Shown here: piece after piece, positions 1 through 10,000 of the stretch
How the letters are laid out: every line of letters starts with the position of its first letter
Position numbering within the stretch: position 1 is the stretch's first letter
DNA from: Xanthomonas prunicola
Lineage (GTDB): Bacteria > Pseudomonadota > Gammaproteobacteria > Xanthomonadales > Xanthomonadaceae
NCBI RefSeq assembly: GCF_002846205.1
Contig: NZ_PHKV01000002.1
Coordinates: 248,001-312,000, forward strand
Length of the DNA: 64,000 nucleotides
Reading direction: 5' to 3'
Translations under genes and position numbers: made by a program
Notes under the pieces: model-generated
The model's database searches: none
What the model saw: only the letters and a program-made list of their open reading frames with translations
Told to the model about the DNA's origin: nothing

Positions 1-53
1 CTGGCAGATCGTTGGTGCGGTGCCTGCCAAGCGCGTTCCTGCCACCCTACCGA

Positions 54-1793
54 TCACGCATCCTCCGTGACGCGCAGGACTTCTTCGATGGTGGTTTCGC
101 CACGCAAGGCCTTGGACAAGCCATCCTCGTACATGGTGCGCATGCCGGCCTGGCGGGCCAGTTGTTCGATCTCGCCCATGCCGGCGCGGCGCATCACCGC
201 GCGGCGCAATTCGTCGTTCATCACCAGGAATTCGACGATGGTGGTGCGCCCCAGATAACCGGTAGGTGCGGTGGTCGAGGGACGCGGCCGATACAGGAAA
301 ATCTCGCCCTCGGGCTGCAAACGGCGCAGATTGAAGCGTTCGATCTCTTCGGGCGATGCGGCGTAGCGTTCGGCATTGGCCAGATCGAGTTTGCGCACAA
401 GCCGTTGCGCCAGGATGCCGTTGATGGTGGAGGTGAGCAGATAATCCTCCACGCCCATGTCGAGCAGACGGGTGATGCCGCCGGCCGCGTTATTGGTGTG
501 CAGCGTGGACAGCACCAAATGGCCGGTGAGCGCTGACTGGATCGCGATGCGCGCGGTTTCCAAATCGCGCATTTCGCCGATCATGATGATGTCCGGATCC
601 TGACGCACGATGCTGCGCAATGCGTTGGCGAAATCCAGCCCGATCTGCGGCTTGGCCTGAATCTGGTTGATGCCCTCAATCTGGTATTCCACCGGGTCTT
701 CGACGGTGATGATTTTTACGTCGGAGGTGTTGAGCTGGCTCAACGCGGTGTACAGCGTGGTGGTCTTGCCCGAGCCGGTGGGACCGGTCACCAGCATGAT
801 GCCGTGCGGTTGCTCCAGCACCTTACGGAACTGCGGCAAAAACTCTTCGGTAAAGCCGAGCTTGTAGAAGTCGAACACCACCGTTTCGCGATCGAGCAGA
901 CGCATCACCACGCTTTCGCCATGCGCGGTGGGCACGGTGCTGACGCGCAGATCCAGCTCCTTGCCCTGCACGCGCAGCATGATGCGGCCGTCCTGCGGCA
1001 GGCGGCGTTCGGCGATATTGAGCTTGGCCATGATCTTGATGCGGCTGATCACTGCGGCAGTGAGCTTGGCCGGCGGGCTTTCGCCTTCGACCAGCACGCC
1101 GTCGACGCGGTAACGCACCTTGAGCCGGCTTTCGAACGGTTCGATATGGATGTCGGAGGCGCGCAGCTCCACCGCGTGCTGGATCACCAGATTCACCAAG
1201 CGGATCACCGGCGCTTCGGAGGCCAGATCGCGCAGCGCTTCGATGTCGTCGCTGCTGTTGGCATCGCCATCGGCGGTTTCGACGATGGTGCCCATCGCAC
1301 TACGGCCCTGGCCGTACCAGCGCTCGATCAGATCGTCGATTTCCGAGCGCAAGCCCACCTGCAACAGCAGCGTGCAGCCGGTAGCAAGACGCACTGCATC
1401 GATGGCGTAATCGTCGTAGGGATCGGCGATCCACAGCTCCAGCCGGCCATCGCGTTCGCCAACCGGGCAGAGATGAAATTGTTTGAGAAAGCGCAGCGAC
1501 AGACTCTGCACTTCGGGCAGCATTTCCGGCGGGGTGTCGCCAAGCTGGCGTGCATCCACCAACGGCAGGCCGAGCACCTCGGCGCAAGTTTCTGCGTGAT
1601 CGCGTTCGGACACCAAACCCAGGCGGCCGAGCAACGTGAGCAAGCCCATGCCGGATTCGGTCTGCAATTGGCGCGCGCGCAGCAGATCGGTGTCTTTCAG
1701 ACGACGGCGTTCAAGCAGCGCATCGACGATGCGCATTTCCGCATTTCGATGCTCGATAGGATCGACGGCAACCGCGTTCACACTCGTCTCCAC
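54..1793 (-). CDS. xpsE: Type II secretion ATPase GspE/XpsE
   Basis: Cytoplasmic hexameric ATPase that drives pseudopilus assembly in type II secretion, exporting folded hydrolases from the periplasm. The 579-residue protein has an N-terminal domain (about 1-160), a Walker A motif GPTGSGKTT at 337-345, an aspartate box ITVEDPVEY near 362-370, a Walker B-like IMIGEMRD near 403-410 and a histidine box STLHTNNAAGG near 429-439. The CxxC...CxxC zinc module usual in GspE is absent: after AQRLVRKL the chain continues with no cysteine pairs. From memory this loss is typical of Xanthomonas and Xylella XpsE. It is the first gene of its operon: the gene to its right is a protease, and GspF would lie left of the window. 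This fits the xps order E-F-G..., not xcs. Start is the ATG at 1793. Confidence 0.95.
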   Translation of the reverse strand: METSVNAVAVDPIEHRNAEMRIVDALLERRRLKDTDLLRARQLQTESGMGLLTLLGRLGLVSERDHAETCAEVLGLPLVDARQLGDTPPEMLPEVQSLSLRFLKQFHLCPVGERDGRLELWIADPYDDYAIDAVRLATGCTLLLQVGLRSEIDDLIERWYGQGRSAMGTIVETADGDANSSDDIEALRDLASEAPVIRLVNLVIQHAVELRASDIHIEPFESRLKVRYRVDGVLVEGESPPAKLTAAVISRIKIMAKLNIAERRLPQDGRIMLRVQGKELDLRVSTVPTAHGESVVMRLLDRETVVFDFYKLGFTEEFLPQFRKVLEQPHGIMLVTGPTGSGKTTTLYTALSQLNTSDVKIITVEDPVEYQIEGINQIQAKPQIGLDFANALRSIVRQDPDIIMIGEMRDLETARIAIQSALTGHLVLSTLHTNNAAGGITRLLDMGVEDYLLTSTINGILAQRLVRKLDLANAERYAASPEEIERFNLRRLQPEGEIFLYRPRPSTTAPTGYLGRTTIVEFLVMNDELRRAVMRRAGMGEIEQLARQAGMRTMYEDGLSKALRGETTIEEVLRVTEDA

Positions 1794-1863
1794 TGGTCCG
1801 GCGCCGACTGTAGCAGTTTGCCGCGACGATCAACCGCACGCATCTGAATCGCCCTGAAAAGCA

Positions 1864-1890
1864 ATGCCCCCGGTGATTGGCCGGGGGCAT
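1864..1890 (-). terminator. Rho-independent terminator after the protease gene
   Basis: Perfect 10-bp inverted repeat (ATGCCCCCGG, 7-nt loop, CCGGGGGCAT). On the minus strand it is followed by TGCTTTTC. It lies between the protease stop codon and the xpsE start, so it ends the protease transcript and separates it from the xps operon. Confidence 0.8.
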
Positions 1891-1910
1891 CGGTCACACT
1901 ATTTCGCTAC

Positions 1911-3794
1911 TTACTGTCGTGCAACGAGCGTCAGCTTCGCGTAGCTCGCCGCGCCGACCAACTTGATGTAGTACGTGCCAGCCTTGGGTGCAGTGAAACG
2001 CACGGTTTCGCTGTTGCCCGGGCGGGTCGACTTGGCGTCGTAGCTGGTCGCGCTGGGCTCGGCCTCGAAGCTGACGTACATCGACACATCGCCGGTGCCA
2101 CCGTAGGTCATGAAGCTGAGCACGGCGCCGGCCTTGGCGTCGAAGCTGTACAGCGTGGAGCTGCCGGCGGCGCCGCTCAGTCCAGCCACCGGTGCCTTGT
2201 TGGTCAGCTCGATAGCGCTCGGTGCGCAGCTCTCGGTGGCCGGGTCGCACGGCTCTTCCAACACCGCTTCCAACGCGGCCTTGGCATCGACGATGCCGCT
2301 GCCGATCGGGGTGCTGGCCGGCGGGGTCACCGGGAAGCGGCGGCTGGTCTGCTTGAGCAGCGCTTCGACCGCAGCCGGGGTCAGCGGGCCGTCGCCCAGA
2401 CCGATTGCAGCGCTTTGCACCAGCGCAACGACGCCAGCCACATGCGGCGAGGCCATCGAGGTGCCGCCTAGACCCATATAGGTATAGCTACCCGAGGTCG
2501 GCGTGGTCGCACCGGTGTAGCCGGCCTGCCAGATGTAACCGCCCGGGTTGCCGTCCACGCTGCCGCCGCCGCCGGGGCCGGACAGGTCCACCTTGCTGCC
2601 GTAGTTGGAGTAATAGGTGATGCCGCCGGTGATGCGCGTGGCGCCAACGGTGATGGTGTTGTTGCAGCTGGCCGGCGAGTGGTTGGCCACATCTTCGCCA
2701 CTGTTGCCGGCCGCCACCACCACGGTGGTGCCGCGCGACACGGCGCCATTGATCGCCAGCTGGGTGGCCGAATCGCAGGCGCCGCCGCCGCCCAGGCTCA
2801 TGTTGATCACTTCAGCCGGGTTGGTGTTGGTCGGCACGCCTTCGACGGTGCCGCCGGAAGCCCACACGATCGCATCGGCGATGTCGGAGGTGTAACCGCC
2901 GCAACGCCCGAGCACGCGCACCGGCAGGATGGTCGCCTTCGGCGCCACGCCAGCCATGCCCACGCCATTATTGGTCGCTTCAGCCACGGTGCCCGAGACA
3001 TGGGTGCCGTGCCAGGAGCTCTCCTTCGCCACCGAGCCGGTATAGCAGACGTTGTCGGCCTCTTCCCAGTCGCCGTAATCGAGTGCACCCGGCACGCGCG
3101 CATCGGTGGGACGACGCGAGACTTCGGCGTCGGTGATGAAGTCATAGCCCTGCAGGATATTGCCGGCGAAATCGGGGTGGCCCGGCAGGATGCCGGTGTC
3201 CAGCACCGCCACCACCACGCCCGCACCCTGCGACAGATCCCACGCACCCGGCGCATTGATGCCGCCATTGGGGTTGCTCAGGTGCCACTGGTACTGCGCG
3301 TACAACGGGTCGTTGGGAACCAGCTGCGGGCTCACATCGGTGGTGGGGACGCTCTTGCTGATGTCGATCGGGCGCAGCATGCGGTCGATCTGCACGTCGG
3401 CCACGGACGGGTCGTTCTTCAGTTCGATCACCACCTTGTCCACCTGCGCGGCGCTCAGCGTGCTGGACAGCTTGATCAGGTCCGAGCCGATGCCCAGCTT
3501 GCGCACATACGTCGCCTTGGCGGCGGCAGCGCTGCTGCGCGCGCCAGTGCTGACACCAACGCGGCCCACAGCGGCCTGCACGGCGCTCAGCTTGCTACTG
3601 CGATCGGTCGCAGCAGCGGTGTTGTCCTTGTAACGCACGATCAACCGGCTAGCGAACGCTGCGCCGGCCGGAGCTGCCTGGGTCGGTTCCTTGACCAGCA
3701 GTTTGGGGGCGGCAGCGAGGGTGCCAGACGCACCAAGAGCCATCATCAGGATGGCGCCGGTCAGCGGGTTGAGACGGAAATGCTTGTCGATCAC
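1911..3794 (-). CDS. Secreted subtilisin-like serine protease (S8) with PPC domain
   Basis: Extracellular endopeptidase, a probable type II secretion substrate. The GTG at 3794 is chosen because AGAGGA lies 7 nt upstream and a clean signal peptide follows (ending near LAAAPK); the longer in-frame ATG at 3851 would put 19 unlikely residues first. The product is 627 aa. In this numbering the catalytic residues are D199 (VLDTGILPGHPDF), H262 (HGTHVSG), oxyanion N364 (AAGNSG) and S446 (GTSMASPHVAG). Residues about 45-160 are a propeptide, and about 530-627 match a bacterial pre-peptidase C-terminal (PPC) domain. It belongs to the family of the Xanthomonas major extracellular proteases. It is single-cistron, with a terminator behind it and xpsE just downstream, which suggests a machine and cargo pair. 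Confidence 0.92.
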   Translation of the reverse strand: MIDKHFRLNPLTGAILMMALGASGTLAAAPKLLVKEPTQAAPAGAAFASRLIVRYKDNTAAATDRSSKLSAVQAAVGRVGVSTGARSSAAAAKATYVRKLGIGSDLIKLSSTLSAAQVDKVVIELKNDPSVADVQIDRMLRPIDISKSVPTTDVSPQLVPNDPLYAQYQWHLSNPNGGINAPGAWDLSQGAGVVVAVLDTGILPGHPDFAGNILQGYDFITDAEVSRRPTDARVPGALDYGDWEEADNVCYTGSVAKESSWHGTHVSGTVAEATNNGVGMAGVAPKATILPVRVLGRCGGYTSDIADAIVWASGGTVEGVPTNTNPAEVINMSLGGGGACDSATQLAINGAVSRGTTVVVAAGNSGEDVANHSPASCNNTITVGATRITGGITYYSNYGSKVDLSGPGGGGSVDGNPGGYIWQAGYTGATTPTSGSYTYMGLGGTSMASPHVAGVVALVQSAAIGLGDGPLTPAAVEALLKQTSRRFPVTPPASTPIGSGIVDAKAALEAVLEEPCDPATESCAPSAIELTNKAPVAGLSGAAGSSTLYSFDAKAGAVLSFMTYGGTGDVSMYVSFEAEPSATSYDAKSTRPGNSETVRFTAPKAGTYYIKLVGAASYAKLTLVARQ

Positions 3795-3801
3795 GGTGAA
3801 G

Positions 3802-3807
3802 TCCTCT
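3802..3807 (-). promoter_or_regulatory. Ribosome binding site deciding the protease start
   Basis: AGAGGA on the minus strand, 7 nt before the GTG at 3794. It supports the GTG over the upstream ATG at 3851. Confidence 0.7.
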
Positions 3808-4015
3808 TCGTATTTTTCGTGAATCAGGCTTGGAGCAGCCAGCGCAATCACTGCGTACCGCGGTGCGGTTCGCGGCGTCCTTGTCGGCCACCCCTGGTAC
3901 GGCCATCACTCCATGCGAATCCGTTGGCCGGCCCAGCCACGGTCCTTGCCCGCCCCCTCAGGCCTTACAGATCGCGACGGCGCACCTGGCGCCGCCGCGC
4001 TTGATGCAACCGCGC

Positions 4016-7000
4016 TTACCAGCCGAAACCGGCACCCACGCCGACCGAGCGGTCGTCACCACTGAGCGCGCCGCCCACGGTGACCGTGGCGCGCGGGCTG
4101 ATCGCACGTTGGTAGCCCACCGACAGTGCCGACTCGCCGTTCTGGAAGCCGACACCGGCACCGATGCGGTTCTGCGAAGCGATACCCGCCACGCTGGCGG
4201 ACATGTTCAACATCGCCGAGCTCATCGCGCCCTGGCGATCCAGACGACGGTTCTGCCGGCGCAGACGATCTTCGATATCGCCCTGGTAGCTTTCGAAGCT
4301 GTCGGCCATCGCGTTGTAGCGGCTGTCGGTGTAGCTGTTGGCCGCAGCAACGCCGCTATCCAACTGGCCCTTGTTGACCGCATCGGTGGCGCGCGTACCG
4401 GCGGCCACATTGGCTACCTGACGCTCGCCGCCGACGCTGCCCACCGACACCGTGTTGGCACGATCGGCAACCGCCCCCTGACCCAAGGCGACGGCACCTT
4501 GTGCAGTGGCACGTGCGCCCTGGCCGATCGCGGTGCCGGAAGCCGCGGTGACCTGCGCGCCTTCGCCCATCGCCACGGCATTGGTTGCCACGGCCGCGAT
4601 CTGCGTATTGGCACCCACCGCAGTGCTGCCATCGGCATTGACGCGTGCATTGCTGCCGATCGCGGTGTCGTTGGGGCCATGCGCATATGCGCTGCCACCA
4701 ATTGCCGTGCCGGTGACGTGGTTGGCCACCGCTGCCGTACCGACCGCCGTGGAGGTGGCGGCCGGCGTGATGCCGCCGACCACTGCAGCGGCGGACGTGC
4801 CCTGCACTGCGGCTGTTGCCTCGCTCGCAGTGCTTGCGACATTGCTTGCCGCATCGCTGACGGCAGTCGCCGGCACTGCCGGCACTGCTGCGGTGCGCAG
4901 CGACACGGTGCGTGCTGCGGTGCTGGCGGGAGCAGTGCCGCTACGTGCATCCAGCTCGCTGACCTTGCTATCCAACGCAGTCAGTGCCGCACCGACGTTG
5001 GTGTAGCTGGCACCCTGGATCACATACGTCGGCGCCACGAACACGCCTTGCGCGCCGATCGCCGCACCGCCGCCCAGGAAGCTGGCTGCATTGCTCAACG
5101 ATTGGAACAACTGGCCGCCATTGACCGCATCGGTGCTGGCACTGGCAATCGCGCCGGCGCCGACGTTGACGATGCGACGCGTGGCCGGGCCGCCGCGACC
5201 GTTGCCGCTACCCACCGACACCGTATTGGCGTCATAGGTGCGCGAGCCCGAGCCCAGTGCCACCGAATCGGCACCGCTGGCACCGGCATTCGCACCGAGC
5301 GCCACGGAATTGCTGCCGCTTTCGCGCACGAAGGAGTTGTAGCCCAGCGCAACTCCGTTTTCGCCGATGGCGTTGGTCTGCCGGCCCATCGCGGTGCTGT
5401 TCACGCCGCTGGCGCTGCTGTCCACCCCCATCGCGCTTGCACCAGTGGCCGATGCGCGGCTGCCGGAGGCAATCGCCACGCTACGTGCACCAGTGGCAGC
5501 AGCGCCGGAGCCGGCCGCAGTGCTGCGGTCGCCGGTCGCCGTGGCCACCGCGTCGCCGGTGGTCTTGAACTTGCTGGTGGTGTTCTGCACATCGGCAGAT
5601 ACCGCATCCAGCTGTCCCTTGTTGACCGCATCGGTCGCCGCCAGGCCATCGCTGACGTTGACGATGCGGCGCGTCGCCGGGCCGCCGCGACCATTGCCGC
5701 TGCCGATCGACACCGTATCGGCTTCATAGGTGCGCGAACCCGAGCCCAAGGCCACCGAATCAGCACCGGTCGCGCCGGCATTGGCACCCAGTGCCACGCC
5801 GTTGACTGCGCTCTGGCGCACGAACGAGTTGTAGCCCACCGACACCGCGTTTTCGCCGATGACGTTGACCTGACGACCGACGCCGGTGCTATTGATGCCG
5901 GTGGCCGATGCATCCACACCGATCACACTGGCACCCACCGCATTGGCGCGGCTGCCGCCGCCCAATGCAAGCGTGTTGTCGGCAAGCGCGGCGGCGCTCT
6001 GGCCCAACGCAGTGGCATTGACGCCGTCGGCATAGGAGTTCCAGCCGATGGCGGTGGTGTAGTCCGCAGTGGCCCAGGCACCGGCACCGAAGGCCGCTGC
6101 GCCCGTGCCGGAGGCACGTGCCGGGATGAAGCCGAAGAACGTGCTGCCGCCGACGGCCACACTCTCATCGCCGGTGGCTTCGCTGAATTCGCCAACGGCG
6201 ACCGCGCTGGCACCGGAGGCCAACGCAACGGCACCGACGGCGGTGCTGTAATCGCTCGACGCTACTGCGCCGTAGCCCAGCGCCGACGACAAGCGACCGC
6301 TGGATTCGCTGTAGCCACCGAAGGCGGCACTACCGACATTGGAGGCGGTACTGCGGAAACCCGCAGCGATGGCCTGATTATCGGAGGCCACCGCTTCGCT
6401 GCCGATGGCGGTGGTGTAGGTCGAAATCGCCTGCGCACCCGCACCCTGTGCCGTGGCGCCAATATCGCTGGCCAACGCGTTGCTGCCGACCGCGCTGCTG
6501 TTTTCGCCCAACGCCTGGGCATTGCTGCCCACCGCGGCCGCACCGATACCGCCAGCCACTGCGCCGACGCCCACTGCAGTGGCGTTGTCGACCACGGCTT
6601 GCGCGCCCGCACCCAGTGCGGTGGCACCGTTACCGGTGGCATTGGCGCCCTCGCCTGCCGCCAGGGCGTCATCACCCTCAACATAGGCACCGGCATCGCT
6701 GTCGGCGCTGCCACTGGCCTTGAAGTACTTGCTGGTGGTTTGCGCGGTTTCGGCAACGGCGTTGAGCTGATTCAGATTCACCGCGTCGGTACCCTGCGTA
6801 CCGGCCGCAACATTGGTGATCTGACGCTCGTTACCAGCACTGCCCACCGACACCGCGAAGTCGCGATCGGCGACCGAGTCGGCACCCAATGCCACGCTGC
6901 CTTCGCCGGTGGATTCAGCGAAGTTGCCCAGCGCGGTGCTGTTGAGGCCCGGTGCCCAGGCCGCGCCACCGACCGCAGTGGAGTAATCGCCGGAGGCTTC

Positions 7001-10000
7001 GGTCGGCAACAGGCCGAGCAAGGCACCACCAACCGAGACGCTGTGGTAACCACTGGCCACACTGCCCTGGCCGGCCGCAACGCTGTAGGCGCCGGTAGCA
7101 GTTGCATCGCCGCCCACGGCAACGGTGTTGGAGCCGCTGGCAGTGCTGAAATTCCCCAGCGCCGTGCTGTTGAAACCGCTGGCGGTGGAATAGCCACCCA
7201 AGGCGGTGGAGTAATTGGACGTGGCTTCGGCACCGAAGCCGAACGCCGCGGCGCTGGTGCCGTTGGCGACGCTCTCCGCGCCGACGGCGGTGGCCGATTC
7301 GCCGCTGGCGCTGGCGAAATAGCCCATGGCAGTGGATTCGCTGCCCTGCGCTTCGCTCAGCGCACCGACCGCCAGCGAGCCATCGCCATAGGCGCCGGCG
7401 GCGGCGCCGAGTGCGGTGCTCTGCGCGCCGGCCGCTTCGCTTTCGCCCCCCACGGCCACGGCATAATCGCCGCTGGCCTGGCTGAAGGCGCCATTGGACA
7501 CACTGCCGAAGCCGCTGGCCGCTGCGTTGTAACCGGCCGCATGGGCGTATTGCGCGCTGGCGCTGGCGCCGCTGCCGATGGCCACAGCGCCGATCGCGGT
7601 GGCCTGGCTGCTGGACCCGAACGCGCTGCTGTAATCGCCGTCGGCCGTGGCATTGGAGCCGGCGGCGGTCGCGTCTTCGCCCTGCGCATCGGCTGTGCCG
7701 GTGCCGGTGCCGGCGAACAGACGCGCGGTGTTTTCGGCGGTGCCAGCCACGGCGTTGAGCTGGTCCAGATTCACCGCATCGGTGCCCTCCGTGCCCGCAG
7801 CCACATTGGCGATCTGCCGCTCGGTTCCGGCTGCACCCACCGACACCGTGTTGGCGCGATCGGCGAGCGAACCTGCACCCAGCGCAACGCTGTTGTTGGC
7901 AGGTGTATACGCACCGCTGCCGAGACTAATGCTCTGCTCGCCCGAAGCATTGGATTGCCAGCCCAGCGCGACACTCTCGGTACCAAGCGCAAAGGACTGG
8001 CTGCCAAGCGAAGTGGCGCTTGTCCCCACCGCGTTTGCGTAAGTGCCCAAGGCGGTTGACGAATAGTTGTTCGCCCGCGCACTCGCGCCCAGCGCAGTGC
8101 TGTAGTAACCATCGGCCAAACTTTCGGTACCGATTGCGGTGCTGTTAAAACCCCGCGCAACACTGGCGGAGCCCAGCGCTGACGATGCGACACCGCTGCT
8201 GATACTTGCCTGGCCGATCGCCGTTGCATCACGCTCATTGGCGACACTGAAACCGCCGATGGCCGTACTGGAATCCCCCGACGCCATGCTGACGATACCC
8301 AGCGCGGTAGCGTCGTTAGCAACAGCACTGCTGTTGTTCCCCACTGCCGTGGCAGAAGAGGCACTGGCGCTGGCGTAGTTACCAATGGCCGTGCTCATCT
8401 CACCGGCCTGGCTGCGCGCGCCGAGCGCAATGCCCTGGTCGCCTTCAGCCTGCGCTTCCCAACCCAGCGCAATGCTCTCATCGCCGGTCGCCCTGGATTG
8501 GCCGCCGAGCGAAATGGCACGCGGACCATATGCATTTGCGTAGGTGCCCACCGCAATCGAGCCGGTATCGGCCGCAGCCGCATTCGCGCCCACTGCCGTG
8601 CTGTTGTCACCGTAGGCGAGACTTTCGGTACCGATGGCAGTACCACCGTCACCCCACGCCACACTGGCAAAACCCAGCGCGGTCGATGCAGTTCCATTGC
8701 CGATGGTTTCGTAGCCGATCGCCGTTGCACCACGCCCATTGGCGATACTGGTGCCGCCCACGGCGGTGCTGAAATAGCCGGATGCGTTGCTGTCGCCGCC
8801 GAGTGCGGTGGCGTAGTCGTCGCCGGCATTGCTGTTGAACCCCACTGCCGTGGCATTGGCAACACTGGCGTTGGCATTGCTGCCGACTGCCGTGGTGCCC
8901 AGCGCGGACGCCTGGCTGCTCGCGCCGAGCGCGATGCTGTCGTCGCCGGACGCGGTGCTGGCGCCGCCCAGCGCAACGGTGCGCTCACCGAAGGCACTGC
9001 TGTTTGCGCCGATCGCGGTGGATGCAGTGCCACCGGCGGCGGCATTGGCGCCGAAGGCAGCGCTGTCGGTACCGAACGCCACGCTTGCAGCACCCACGGC
9101 GGTGCTGGTGTCGCCGAACGCCACGCTACCCACGCCCAGCGCAGTGGAATCCGCGCCGTTGGCGATGCTCTCGTAACCCAGCGCCGTCGCGCCGCTGGCG
9201 GTGGCCTGGCTGGTGACGCCCACGGCGGTGCTGGCATCGCCCGAGGCGCTGCTGTTGCCGCCGAGCGCCGTGGTGTTTTCCGCGATTGCAGTGCTGTTGA
9301 AGCCGACTGCCGTGGCGTTGTCGGTGGTGGCATTGGCGCCGCTGCCAACTGCAGTTGCACCCTGCGCAGATGCCGCGCTGCTCGAACCCAGCGCGGTGCT
9401 GTAGTCGCTGTCGGCCAATGCGTTGGAACCGGCAGCCACGCTGTCGACGCCTTGTGCGATCGCAGCGCCATCGCCGGTGGCGACGAAGGAGCGCGCAGTG
9501 GTGGATGCGATGTCGGACACTGCGGTGAGCTGGTCGAGATTCACCGCATCGGTGCCTTCGGTACCGGCAGCGACATTGGTGATCTGGCGCTCTGCACCAT
9601 CAGCGCCCACCGACACGGTGCTGGCGCGCGTGGCGACCGAGTTGGCACCCAACGCAACCGAATTGGCGCCGCGGGCGGTGCTGTAATACCCCAGCGCCGT
9701 GCTCAGTTCGCCGCTGGCCCAGGATTCCGGACCCACGGCGGTTGCGCCTTCGCCCGGTGCATACGCGAAGTAGCCCACGGCGGTGGCTTCGGTGCCGGAG
9801 GCTTCGCTCAGCGTGCCGACCGCGGTGGTGTAGGTACCCGACGCAATCGCGCCGGCGCCCAGCGCGGTGGAGGCTTGGCCACTGGCCTGGGTCTGCACGA
9901 AGAAGCCCAGACCGGGAATCAGATCGACCGGGCCGCCGACTGCGGTGCTGCTGGTGCCGCTGGCGCTGGTTTGGGTGCCGACGGCAGTGGCGTAATCGCC

